Of a DNA stretch of 64,000 nt, positions 16,876 to 25,766 are shown piece after piece. Origin of the DNA: Gilvirhabdus luticola (GTDB lineage: Bacteria; Bacteroidota; Bacteroidia; Flavobacteriales; Flavobacteriaceae); the NCBI RefSeq assembly GCF_032583975.1, contig NZ_JAWHTF010000004.1, one strand, 5' to 3'. The notes beneath the pieces are model-generated. The model did no database searches and was not told the origin of the DNA. It was given only the letters and a program-made list of their open reading frames with translations. Numbering within the stretch: position 1 is the stretch's first letter; every line of letters starts with the position of its first letter. The translations under genes were made by a program, and so were the position numbers.

Positions 16876-18766
16876 TATTAATAACATATTAAAAAGATTA
16901 TTTGATAGGTACGCCTCAAAATGGCTCGTGCTTTTATTTGATTTATGTGTTGTAGCTTTTACCTTTTTTATAGCTTATTTAATTAGGTTCAATTTCGAAA
17001 TAGATTTTAACTTCTATACTTTTTTAAAACAAATCCCATTTGTGCTTACTGCAGCTGTAATAAGTTTTATAATTGTTGGGTCTCATAAAGGCGTTGTCCG
17101 ATTTACAGGTGTCAAAGATGTGATCAATATTATTGTTGGAATAAACATCCTTGCAACAATTTTAATCATCACCACTTTTATGAGTAGAAAATATGATTTT
17201 GACTATGTATTCGATATACCTGGTTCAATCATTTACATTCATCTTCTATTAAATGTATTCTTTCTTATTGGTGCTAAATTCTTTATCAAATCTATATACA
17301 AAAGTGTTATGCAGGACTATGAAGAAGAAACTAGAGTTCTTATTTATGGCGCTGGAAATTCTGGATTAATAACTTATGAAGCTCTTTCAAACGACGCAAT
17401 GAGCAACATCAAGGTCATTGGATTCATAGATGATAATGAAAGTAAAGTAGGCAAAACAATCAATCTCCTAAATGTTTACCATCTAAGCAAATTAAACAAA
17501 GATTTCATTGCAAAAAATAATATTGAGGAGGTTATTATCTCTATACAAAATGCTAGCTCAAATCGTTTGTTAGAAATAACTGGAAAGTTATTTCAATTGA
17601 ATCTTAAAGTGAAAATTGTACCACCAGTTCAAAATTGGATCGATGGAGACTTGAGCCTAGGACAGATTAAAGACATTAAAATTGAAGACCTATTAGGTAG
17701 AGAGCCTATAAACATTCATAATCCAGATCTTATAGAAGAATATGATGGTAAAGTTTTACTTATAACAGGAGCCGCTGGTTCTATTGGCAGTGAGCTTGTA
17801 AGAAAATTATGTGATTATAATTATAAAAAATTAATTCTAGTTGACAATGCAGAATCTGCTCTCTATGATTTACAACAAGAATTAATTCAAAAAAAGGCAA
17901 AAAACTTCGAAGCCGTTGTCGCCGACATCAGAGATTCTGTAAGGTTAGATTTCATTTTTAATAAATACAAACCAAAAATTGTGTTTCATGCGGCAGCATA
18001 CAAACATGTTCCATTAATGGAGCAAAATCCTTATGAAGCATTAAGTGTAAACGTTATAGGCACAGACAATACAGCAAAGTCATCGGTTAAACATGGTGTT
18101 GAGAAGTTTATATTAATCTCTACAGACAAAGCCGTAAATCCTACAAACGTTATGGGAGCAACCAAAAGAGTTGCAGAAATCTGTATTTGCTGTAAAAAAG
18201 AAACTCAAGGAGGTAATACTAAATTTATCATTACAAGATTTGGAAATGTTCTTGGGTCAAATGGTTCTGTAATACCTCTATTTAAGCGACAAATTGAATC
18301 TGGAGGACCAATAACTGTTACACACAAAGACGTGATTAGATATTTTATGACTATTCCAGAAGCGAGTCAGTTAGTCTTGGAAGCGGCTTCAATGGGATTA
18401 GGCGGTGAAATTTTTGTGTTTGATATGGGTAAGCCTGTTAAAATATTTGATTTAGCTGTAAATATGATAGCCTTATCTGGATTGAAATATCCTGAAGATA
18501 TAGATATTTCTATTTCAGGATTACGCCCTGGTGAAAAAATATTTGAAGAACTTTTAGCAGATGGAGAAAAAACCAAACCAACATATCATGAGAAAATAAT
18601 GATTGCTAAATGTAAAACGGAAAATATTAATGATCAAGAGATAAAAATAAACGAGTTGTGCTCTTTAAGTCCAACTACACAAAATATTGAAATTGTTTCA
18701 AAGATAAAAGATCTAGTTCCAGAATACATTCCAAACAATTCAATGTATGATGCATTAAATCTTTAA
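16865..18766 (+). CDS. PglF/WbpM-like membrane UDP-GlcNAc 4,6-dehydratase
   Basis: 633 residues. Four N-terminal membrane spans (about 15-140), then a CoA-binding-like Rossmann domain (YGAGNSGLITYEAL), then an extended SDR domain with GAAGSIGSELVRKL near residue 302. The catalytic set is TDK near 419 and MGATK near 429, with Met in the place of the usual SDR Tyr, as in PglF and WbpM. It converts UDP-GlcNAc to a UDP-4-keto-6-deoxy sugar. Start is a TTG at 16865, inside the previous gene; the next Met is too far in. Supplies both aminotransferases in the locus. Confidence 0.9.
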   Translation: MSSNINNILKRLFDRYASKWLVLLFDLCVVAFTFFIAYLIRFNFEIDFNFYTFLKQIPFVLTAAVISFIIVGSHKGVVRFTGVKDVINIIVGINILATILIITTFMSRKYDFDYVFDIPGSIIYIHLLLNVFFLIGAKFFIKSIYKSVMQDYEEETRVLIYGAGNSGLITYEALSNDAMSNIKVIGFIDDNESKVGKTINLLNVYHLSKLNKDFIAKNNIEEVIISIQNASSNRLLEITGKLFQLNLKVKIVPPVQNWIDGDLSLGQIKDIKIEDLLGREPINIHNPDLIEEYDGKVLLITGAAGSIGSELVRKLCDYNYKKLILVDNAESALYDLQQELIQKKAKNFEAVVADIRDSVRLDFIFNKYKPKIVFHAAAYKHVPLMEQNPYEALSVNVIGTDNTAKSSVKHGVEKFILISTDKAVNPTNVMGATKRVAEICICCKKETQGGNTKFIITRFGNVLGSNGSVIPLFKRQIESGGPITVTHKDVIRYFMTIPEASQLVLEAASMGLGGEIFVFDMGKPVKIFDLAVNMIALSGLKYPEDIDISISGLRPGEKIFEELLADGEKTKPTYHEKIMIAKCKTENINDQEIKINELCSLSPTTQNIEIVSKIKDLVPEYIPNNSMYDALNL

Positions 18767-18784
18767 ATTTAACAATCTAAAATC

Positions 18785-19558
18785 ATGAAGTTAAAAGTAT
18801 TCTACATAATAATATTACCCGTTGTAATTTCATTTACTTCTTGTGGTTCAAGTAAAGAGATTGTTTATTTCCAAGATGAAATAATAGAAAAGAATGATCA
18901 AATTCCAACGGAATCTGAATTGATATATAAGCCAAATGATTTGTTAACCATTGTAGTTTCTGGGTTAGATCCAGAAGCCGTAAAACCTTTTAATTTACCA
19001 GTAATAGCTAACAATAATTCCTTGATTAAAGCTCAAGGCGAACTGAAAATGCAAACCTATTTGGTAGATTTAAATGGTTTTATAGAATTTCCAGTTCTTG
19101 GAAATATAAAACTTGGAGGGCTTTCAAGATCTCAAGCTACACAATTGTTAAAAACAAAGTTAGAAGATTATATAAAAGACCCTATTGTAAATATAAGACT
19201 TGCAAATTTTACTGTAACTGTTTTGGGAGAAGTAAACAATCCTGGAACCTTTACTGTTGAAGATGAAAGAATTTCTTTAATAGAAGCTATAGGCCTTGCA
19301 GGCGACTTGACCATTTATGGTAAAAGAGAGAATGTATTTTTAATAAGAGAAGATAATGGTATAAAACGTTTTACAAAATTTGATCTTACCTCAATTAAGG
19401 TTGTAAATTCACCTAATTATTACTTAACTCAAAATGATGTAATTTATATTGAACCTAATAAAGCTAAAGTAAGATCATCATCATACAATCAAAATAATGT
19501 AATTATTATTTCTGCTGTTGCTACATTAGCAACTATCATAGCTATTTTAATAAAATAA
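18785..19558 (+). CDS. Wza-like polysaccharide export lipoprotein
   Basis: 257 residues. Lipoprotein signal with lipobox FTSC (Cys at about residue 20). Residues about 45-120 are the Poly_export domain (YKPNDLLTIVVSGLDPE), followed by an SLBB domain (VTVLGEVNNPGTF). A C-terminal hydrophobic span IIISAVATLATIIAILI ends the protein. It should form the outer-membrane channel with the Wzc-like partner encoded 5 bases downstream. This export pair suggests capsule or exopolysaccharide as the final product, whereas the ligase-like gene at 5561 suggests attachment; both may be true. Confidence 0.9.
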   Translation: MKLKVFYIIILPVVISFTSCGSSKEIVYFQDEIIEKNDQIPTESELIYKPNDLLTIVVSGLDPEAVKPFNLPVIANNNSLIKAQGELKMQTYLVDLNGFIEFPVLGNIKLGGLSRSQATQLLKTKLEDYIKDPIVNIRLANFTVTVLGEVNNPGTFTVEDERISLIEAIGLAGDLTIYGKRENVFLIREDNGIKRFTKFDLTSIKVVNSPNYYLTQNDVIYIEPNKAKVRSSSYNQNNVIIISAVATLATIIAILIK

Positions 19559-19563
19559 TAATA

Positions 19564-21921
19564 ATGGCAAAAAACACAACAGAACAAAAAGAATATTTTA
19601 GAGATATTATAGATGTCTATCTTTTAAGATGGAAATTTATTGCTTTTTGTACAGTTGTTGCCCTTGTTTTAGCGTTTTTATATTTGCGATATGCAGATTA
19701 CCAGTATAGAGCTATCGCTACGATTAAAATCACTGATGATAAGTCCAAAAATAAGCTTCCAGAAATTTCTAATCTTCAAAATTATGGCTTATTCAAAACA
19801 GATTTAAACAATGTTATTGATGAAATAGAAGTCCTTAAATCTAGGGCCTTGATTACTGAAGTCGTAAAAGACCTAAAATTTAATGTTCAGTGCTTTGTTG
19901 AAGGTAGAATTAAAGCGGTAGAAATATATACCAACCCACCATTAAATATAAACTTCAGTGCATCAGATTCTATAATCCATAAAGTCGATACCACTTTTTC
20001 AATAAAGATCAAATCTCCTACATCATTTCTCTTTAAAGGAATAGACAAAAAGTCTTTTGCTAAAAAAGGAAAGGAAATTGAAGAAGATGGTGTAGTTTAC
20101 AATTTTGGTGAAAGTATTGAAACAGGTTTTGGTGATATTATAATTACACCAAATATAGGTCAGTATGCGGCTAAAATTGATTCTAATATTAAGATTAAAA
20201 TCTCTCCTTTAAATTCAGTTTCAAGCTTTTATAAAAGCAAATTACTTTTAGAAACAAAAGAAACTTCTAGTGTTATAAAGCTTACCATTAATGACAATCT
20301 AAAAGAAAAAGGAAAGTTGTTTCTAAACAAACTTATAGAAAAATATAATCAAGATGTAGTAAAAGATAAACAACTGGTTGTAAAAACTACATCAGATTTT
20401 ATCAATAATAGATTAGAGGTTGTCTCGAGAGAACTAGAAGAGGTAGATTTAACTGCAGAATCTCTGCAACAAAAAAATAAATTGACTGATCTACAAACTC
20501 AATCGGACATTTTTTTACAAACGGAAAAAGAAAATGAAAATAAGCTTATAAATACTGCAAATCAGATACAGCTTATTGATTATATGAACGAATATTTAAA
20601 GAATAGTTCTTCTGATTTACTTCCTGCCAATATAGGTATCGCAGATGGTTCTATTGATCAAATAACCAAAAGACATAATGAACTTGTTTTAGAAAGAAAT
20701 AGGATTTTAAAGAATTCTAGTGAAATTAATCCTACGGTTATTAACTTAAATAATCAAATAGATGCCATTAAGCAAAATTTAGACCAAAGTTTAAACAATG
20801 TAAAATCTACAAATCAAATTACTTTAGATAATTTATATGCTGAAAACTCAAGAATTAATTCACAAATATTTTCAGCACCAAAAAAAGAAAGACAATTTAG
20901 AGATATTAAAAGACAACAAGATATTAAAGAAGCCTTGTACTTATATCTATTGCAAAAACGGGAAGAGTCTGCTATTTCATTGGGAGTAACTTCTTCAAAT
21001 GCTAAAATTATAGATCCAGCCTTTGCTTCATCAAAACCTGTGTCTCCCAAAAAAGTAATAATCATTCTTGCAGCACTATTATTAGGACTTGGTATACCAA
21101 TAGGTTTGATATACATCTTGAATTTAATGGATACAAAAGTTCATACCTATAAAGACGTAAAACAAATTATTGATATTCCTTACATAGGTGAAATACCAAA
21201 AGCTACCAAAAAAAGCTTATTAATTTCAGAGATTGATTACTCTCCAAAAGCAGAAGCATTTAGAATTATTAGGACTAATCTAGAATTTATGCTACAAGGC
21301 ATTAAAAATAGATCACGAACAATTTTTGTCACTTCAACGACAAACAAAGAAGGGAAATCACATACATCAACTAACCTAGCTTTATCTTTATCATATTCAA
21401 AGAAGAAGGTTCTAATAATAGAAGCGGATATTAGAGTGCCAAAAACGACGACTTATCTTAATATTAAAAATGATATAGGTTTAACCAATTTTATTAGTGA
21501 TACTGATTTAAAAAGTGAAGATATTATTAAAAATGTAAATGGAAATGATTATTTGGATATTATAACTGCTGGAGCTATTCCTCCTAACCCATCAGAATTG
21601 CTAATGAGTGATCGTGTGCAATTATTGTTTGATGATGTAAAATCTAAATATGATTACATTATTGTTGATACTGCAGCGGTTGGTCTGGTAACAGACTCAT
21701 TGCTTATTAGCAAGTATGCAGATATGTTTATTTATGTTGTAAAAGCTAATTATCTTGACAAACGTCAACTTTATGTAGCTCAAAATATGTATAACGAAAA
21801 ACGCTTACCGAATATGGCCGTTTTAGTTAATTATGTAAATTTTAAAAAAGGTTTGGGTTATGCTTACGGTTATGGAAAAAATCCAAATAAATCTTCTAAA
21901 AAATGGTGGAAATTTTCTTAA
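19564..21921 (+). CDS. Wzc-like polysaccharide co-polymerase/BY-kinase
   Basis: 785 residues. N-terminal Wzz domain with a span at about 25-45, a long coiled-coil periplasmic region (about 270-450), a second span near 500-520, then a cytoplasmic BY-kinase domain. Walker A is NKEGKSHTS near residue 595. Walker A' is IIEADIRVP, with Glu in place of the usual first Asp. Walker B is IIVDTAAVG where TPP is more common. The C-terminal tyrosine cluster is short (YAYGYG). It likely controls chain length and export with the Wza-like protein; kinase activity may be altered. The stop overlaps the convergent proline dehydrogenase gene by 4 bases. Confidence 0.9.
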   Translation: MAKNTTEQKEYFRDIIDVYLLRWKFIAFCTVVALVLAFLYLRYADYQYRAIATIKITDDKSKNKLPEISNLQNYGLFKTDLNNVIDEIEVLKSRALITEVVKDLKFNVQCFVEGRIKAVEIYTNPPLNINFSASDSIIHKVDTTFSIKIKSPTSFLFKGIDKKSFAKKGKEIEEDGVVYNFGESIETGFGDIIITPNIGQYAAKIDSNIKIKISPLNSVSSFYKSKLLLETKETSSVIKLTINDNLKEKGKLFLNKLIEKYNQDVVKDKQLVVKTTSDFINNRLEVVSRELEEVDLTAESLQQKNKLTDLQTQSDIFLQTEKENENKLINTANQIQLIDYMNEYLKNSSSDLLPANIGIADGSIDQITKRHNELVLERNRILKNSSEINPTVINLNNQIDAIKQNLDQSLNNVKSTNQITLDNLYAENSRINSQIFSAPKKERQFRDIKRQQDIKEALYLYLLQKREESAISLGVTSSNAKIIDPAFASSKPVSPKKVIIILAALLLGLGIPIGLIYILNLMDTKVHTYKDVKQIIDIPYIGEIPKATKKSLLISEIDYSPKAEAFRIIRTNLEFMLQGIKNRSRTIFVTSTTNKEGKSHTSTNLALSLSYSKKKVLIIEADIRVPKTTTYLNIKNDIGLTNFISDTDLKSEDIIKNVNGNDYLDIITAGAIPPNPSELLMSDRVQLLFDDVKSKYDYIIVDTAAVGLVTDSLLISKYADMFIYVVKANYLDKRQLYVAQNMYNEKRLPNMAVLVNYVNFKKGLGYAYGYGKNPNKSSKKWWKFS

Positions 21922-23090
21922 CACTTCCTTCGTGCTTTTTCTTTTGTTAACAAATTAAGCTCTCTTCCTGTTTGCCCAGCTACAGAAGTATTTTCTTCTG
22001 CCCTTCTTATAAGGTAAGGCATAACATCTTTTACTGGACCAAAAGGAACATATTTAGCTACATTGTAGCCTCTATGAGCCAAATTAAAACTTATATGATC
22101 ACTCATACCGTAGAGCTGACCAAACCATACATGACTGTCATCATTTTTAATACCCTTTTGTTTCATGATATCTATAATTAAATAACAACTATCCTCATTG
22201 TGTGTGCCAGCAAAAAGAGACATAACATCTAAATTATCCAACATATACTTCACACCATCATTAAAATTGGCATCTGTTGTTGCTTTATCTTTACATATTG
22301 GAGTTGGGTAACCCTTCTCCTCTGCTCTATCATTTTCCTTTTCCATATAAGCACCTCTTACTAATTTAAAACCCAAAAAGTAGTTGTGTTCTTTAGCCAA
22401 TTCATGTTGTTGCTTTAAGTAAGCCAACCTATCATGTCTATACATTTGCAAGGTATTATAAACAATCGCTTTTTCGGTATTATATTTTGCCATCATTTTA
22501 GACACTAAATGGTCTGCAGCATCTTGCATCCAACTTTCTTCAGCATCAATTAAAACAGCTATATTGCTGTCTTTTCCAGCTTTACAAACCTTATCAAAAC
22601 GGTTCTCAACACGTTGCCATTCTTCTTTTTCTTTATCATTTAGCTCCTCACCTTTTCCAATTTTTACGTAAAGTGAAAATCGTCCAAAACCTGTTGGCTT
22701 AAAAACAGCTATTGGCATATGTTTTTTTTCTTTTGCAAATTCAATGATTTCAAGAGTCTTTTTTAAAGCAAAATCGAATTCTGATTCGCTCTCTTTTCCT
22801 TCAACCGAATAATCTAATACAGAACTTACTCCTTTTTCATACATCTTTTCAATTACCGGCAAACAGTCATTTTCATTTACGCCTCCACAAAAATGATCAA
22901 AAACTGTAGAGCGAATAAGACCTTCTATTGGCAAGTGAGCTTTGATAGCAAAATTCGTGGCTGCTGTGCCAATCCTTACCAATGGCTCTATTGATATCAT
23001 TTTAAACAAGAAATAGGCTCTTTCAAGCTCTGAATCACTCTTAAGGCTAAAAGCTATTTCTGTATTTTCAAAAATTAATTCAGTATTCAT
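21918..23090 (-). CDS. Proline dehydrogenase (PutA PRODH domain only)
   Basis: 390 residues from the ATG at 23090. FAD-dependent oxidation of proline to pyrroline-5-carboxylate, feeding electrons to quinone; membrane-associated. FKLVRGAYMEKE, ATDANFNDGV and FAGTHNEDS are the substrate- and flavin-binding motifs of the PRODH barrel. No P5C dehydrogenase domain is fused. The start at 23090 is preferred over a Met 33 bases upstream because a TATATTTG promoter box at 23108-23115 lies between them. Its 3' end overlaps the wzc-like gene tail to tail. Divergent from aroB. Confidence 0.9.
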   Translation of the reverse strand: MNTELIFENTEIAFSLKSDSELERAYFLFKMISIEPLVRIGTAATNFAIKAHLPIEGLIRSTVFDHFCGGVNENDCLPVIEKMYEKGVSSVLDYSVEGKESESEFDFALKKTLEIIEFAKEKKHMPIAVFKPTGFGRFSLYVKIGKGEELNDKEKEEWQRVENRFDKVCKAGKDSNIAVLIDAEESWMQDAADHLVSKMMAKYNTEKAIVYNTLQMYRHDRLAYLKQQHELAKEHNYFLGFKLVRGAYMEKENDRAEEKGYPTPICKDKATTDANFNDGVKYMLDNLDVMSLFAGTHNEDSCYLIIDIMKQKGIKNDDSHVWFGQLYGMSDHISFNLAHRGYNVAKYVPFGPVKDVMPYLIRRAEENTSVAGQTGRELNLLTKEKARRKC

Positions 23091-23107
23091 TTTAAATAAT
23101 TTATTAA

Positions 23108-23115
23108 CAAATATA
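23108..23115 (-). promoter_or_regulatory. Promoter -7 box TATATTTG for proline dehydrogenase
   Basis: Exact match to the Bacteroidota -7 consensus TAnnTTTG, 17 bases upstream of the ATG at 23090. No clear -33 TTTG was seen. It decides the start: a longer N-terminus would begin upstream of the transcript. Confidence 0.55.
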
Positions 23116-23184
23116 ATTATCATATATCTACTTTTTTAAATAAATCTCCTTAATTTCGAACAGTGAAAATTTAGTTGTAATTAT

Positions 23185-24252
23185 ATGAATTCTATTACTG
23201 CAAACGATTGTGTCATTCATTTTAATGAGTCATCTTATCAAGCTTTGAATGAACACTTAAAAACAAGTAACTATTCAAAAGTTTTTATTATAGTTGATGA
23301 GAATACTCACAAGTATTGTTTGCCTTCATTTTTAGAAAACATCGAAGGCTTAAACGATACAGAAATAATTGAAATTGAATCTGGTGAGACAAATAAAACT
23401 ATAGAAACTTGTGTAGGTATATGGAATACACTTTCAGACCTTGAGGCAGATAGAAAAAGTCTTATTATAAATCTTGGTGGTGGTGTTATAACAGATTTAG
23501 GAGGTTTTGTCGCTTCAACATTTAAAAGAGGGATTAAATTTATTAATGTTCCAACTTCATTATTATCGATGGTCGATGCATCAGTTGGAGGAAAAACTGG
23601 TGTAGATTTAGGACACTTAAAAAATCAAATAGGTGTTATTATAAATCCAGAAATGGTTATGATTAATACTGAATTCTTAAAGACTTTACCAAACATTCAA
23701 TTAAAATCTGGAATGGCAGAAATGCTTAAACATGGGCTTATAAAGTCTAAAGCTTACTGGGAAAAATTTTCTGACTTATCAAATTTGACTTATAAAGATT
23801 TAGATGAATTAATCTACGAGTCGATATTGATTAAGAAAGACATTGTTGATCAAGATCCTTATGAAAAAAAATTGAGAAAAACTCTGAATTTTGGTCACAC
23901 ACTAGGGCATGCAATTGAATCCTATTTTTTAAGCAATCCAAGTAAAAAAGAACTCTTGCATGGTGAAGCAATTGCTATAGGTATGATATTAGAAACTCAT
24001 ATTTCAACTAGTCTTTTGGGGTTTTCAGAAGATTTATGTCAAAGTATTAAAGCACTGATGATTAAAACTTATGGTAAAGAGCAAATAGATGCTAAAGACT
24101 TCGAACCTATCGTTCAACTTTTGAAATATGATAAAAAGAACGAACATGGAAATATCAATTTTGTATTACTAGAAAAAATTGGCAAACCTAAAATTGATTG
24201 TACTGTTGATGAAGAATTAATTTATAATGCTTTTAAATTTTATAATAGCTGA
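23185..24252 (+). CDS. aroB: 3-dehydroquinate synthase
   Basis: 355 residues, full length. NAD-dependent conversion of DAHP to 3-dehydroquinate in the shikimate pathway, cytoplasmic. NLGGGVITDLGGF is the NAD-binding loop; VPTSLLSMVDASVGGKTGV is the family signature; the zinc ligands are in SGMAEMLKHG, NFGHTLGHAIE and LHGEAIAIGM. ATG start 95 bases from the divergent proline dehydrogenase. A TAATTTCG at 23151-23158, one mismatch from the -7 consensus, is the likely promoter box. Confidence 0.95.
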   Translation: MNSITANDCVIHFNESSYQALNEHLKTSNYSKVFIIVDENTHKYCLPSFLENIEGLNDTEIIEIESGETNKTIETCVGIWNTLSDLEADRKSLIINLGGGVITDLGGFVASTFKRGIKFINVPTSLLSMVDASVGGKTGVDLGHLKNQIGVIINPEMVMINTEFLKTLPNIQLKSGMAEMLKHGLIKSKAYWEKFSDLSNLTYKDLDELIYESILIKKDIVDQDPYEKKLRKTLNFGHTLGHAIESYFLSNPSKKELLHGEAIAIGMILETHISTSLLGFSEDLCQSIKALMIKTYGKEQIDAKDFEPIVQLLKYDKKNEHGNINFVLLEKIGKPKIDCTVDEELIYNAFKFYNS

Positions 24253-24344
24253 TTTTGAATTAAAATAATTTGTAAATTTATTGTAACTGTTTCCGAAATT
24301 GAACTAAATGATATAATTTAATTGTTAATCATAAAATTGTTACA

Positions 24345-24644
24345 ATGCGCAGAATTATTGTAGATTATAAAAAAGTAACTCCAGAAATTCTTAAGCTTTT
24401 AACTGAAAAGTTTCCAGATGGATATGATGATGATGACATTATCACTTTTGACGATCATCACAACCAAACTATTGATGCAGTTGAGGTTAAAACAGATGAT
24501 GCTGTCTATTTAGTAAAGGTGAACAGTCGTCTTCATTATTCAATAGCCAATTTTGATAACCTGGAAATTGAAACGGATGATCTTGGTAATGTTATCTTGA
24601 ATAATGATTTAAAAGAAGATGTGTTTAATGACGAAGAAGAGTAA
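24345..24644 (+). CDS. Small acidic protein of unknown function
   Basis: 99 residues, soluble, strongly acidic (runs such as GYDDDDIITFDD and a C-terminal NDEEE). No catalytic motif or membrane span. Probably an alpha/beta fold from the alternating pattern. It follows aroB on the same strand after 92 bases and ends one base before the convergent DinB gene. I do not recognise the family; its ordered middle (VEVKTDDAVYLVKVN) argues that it is a real protein and not a chance ORF. Confidence 0.75.
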   Translation: MRRIIVDYKKVTPEILKLLTEKFPDGYDDDDIITFDDHHNQTIDAVEVKTDDAVYLVKVNSRLHYSIANFDNLEIETDDLGNVILNNDLKEDVFNDEEE

Positions 24645-24645
24645 C

Positions 24646-25161
24646 TTAAAGATATCTCTCTTTAATGATATCTACATGATGCTTTTCATGCCCAACTATT
24701 ACAAAGGCAATAGCTCTAACCGACATCTCTCCACCACTGGCAACACCAATATTCTTTAAAGTATCATCACTGAAACTTTTAAATAATAATATAGTAGATT
24801 TTCTTGATGCTGCATATTCATTTATCAAACTTTTTACACTTCTTGAATTTGCCTTACACACTTTTGCATAATTATTTTCATCAAAACTAGGTAAAGGCGT
24901 TTTATCTTCTCTCGCAAAACATAAAGCCCTATAGGTGAAAACTCTTTCGGCATCAATGATATGTTGAATTATTTCCTTAATAGTCCATTTACCTTCAGAA
25001 TATTGATATTCAAATTTTTCATTTGGAATAGAATTAAAAAAAGACAATGTATTGCCCAAAGAATCTTCTAAACCATTTATTAAATCAGAACAATTGGCTT
25101 TCCCGATATAACTAGAATAGTATGGTAAGTACTCTCTTGTAGGTAATTTAGATGAATTCAT
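24646..25161 (-). CDS. DinB-family metal-binding protein
   Basis: 171 residues forming the four-helix bundle expected for DinB/YfiT proteins. The putative metal ligands are the His in IIQHIIDAE and the two His in VGHEKHHVDII, spaced as in the family. Members include thiol-dependent S-transferases and damage-induced proteins of unknown activity; the substrate cannot be told here. It lies 54 bases beyond the Lrp gene on the same strand, with an intrinsic terminator between them, so it may have its own promoter. Confidence 0.85.
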   Translation of the reverse strand: MNSSKLPTREYLPYYSSYIGKANCSDLINGLEDSLGNTLSFFNSIPNEKFEYQYSEGKWTIKEIIQHIIDAERVFTYRALCFAREDKTPLPSFDENNYAKVCKANSRSVKSLINEYAASRKSTILLFKSFSDDTLKNIGVASGGEMSVRAIAFVIVGHEKHHVDIIKERYL

Positions 25162-25185
25162 TTAAGGTGATTTTAGTTTAACACT

Positions 25186-25210
25186 AAAAAAAGCTCTTAA
25201 AAAAGAGCTT
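25186..25210 (-). terminator. Intrinsic terminator behind the Lrp gene
   Basis: Arms AAGCTCTT (25191-25198) and AAGAGCTT (25203-25210) around AAAA, followed on the minus strand by seven T. It starts 6 bases after the Lrp stop and separates it from the DinB gene. Confidence 0.75.
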
Positions 25211-25215
25211 ATCGA

Positions 25216-25695
25216 TTATAGTTCGTTAAAAATAGAATGCATAAGTCGTTTTTTATCATTTATGCTTTCTTCTAAAGATATCATTGTTTCCGTACGATGA
25301 ATACCTTCTATATCATCCAGCATAAAGATAATGTCTTTAGCATGTTCTGTGTTTTTAGCTCTAATTTTACAAAAAATATTGAATTTACCAGTTGTTATAT
25401 GGGCAACTGTAACATAAGGAATATTATTTATACGCTCTAATACAAATTTAGTTTGAGATGTGTTTTGCAAGAAAATACCAACATAAGCAATAAAAGCATA
25501 TCCCAACTGATTATAATCTAAAGTTAATGACGAACCCCTTATTATACCTGCATCTTCCATTTTTTTTACTCTAACATGCACTGTACCCGCAGATATCAGT
25601 AATTTTTTTGCTATATCTGTAAATGGAATTCTAGTATTATCGATCAACATATCTAGAATTTGGTGATCAATTTCATCTAATTTAAACTTCCCCAT
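25216..25695 (-). CDS. Lrp/AsnC-family transcription regulator
   Basis: 159 residues. N-terminal winged helix-turn-helix (IDHQILDMLIDNTRIPFTDI, then SAGTVHVRVKKMEDAGII) and C-terminal RAM ligand-binding domain (ITTGKFNIFCKI) that binds amino acids and drives octamer assembly. Such proteins sense amino-acid state and bend DNA. ATG at 25695, with TATTTTTG at 25721-25728 as probable -7 box. It ends at a strong terminator. Targets unknown; the divergently placed neighbour gene at 25767 is on the same strand, so no autoregulated divergent partner is obvious. Confidence 0.92.
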   Translation of the reverse strand: MGKFKLDEIDHQILDMLIDNTRIPFTDIAKKLLISAGTVHVRVKKMEDAGIIRGSSLTLDYNQLGYAFIAYVGIFLQNTSQTKFVLERINNIPYVTVAHITTGKFNIFCKIRAKNTEHAKDIIFMLDDIEGIHRTETMISLEESINDKKRLMHSIFNEL

Positions 25696-25720
25696 TATTT
25701 GTAATTTTTTAAATATTAAT

Positions 25721-25728
25721 CAAAAATA
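25721..25728 (-). promoter_or_regulatory. Promoter -7 box TATTTTTG for the Lrp gene
   Basis: Matches TAnnTTTG exactly and lies 25 bases upstream of the ATG at 25695. No good -33 element is visible. Confidence 0.45.
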
Positions 25729-25766
25729 ATACATTTTTATTGATAAATATCTATATTTTTTACATT

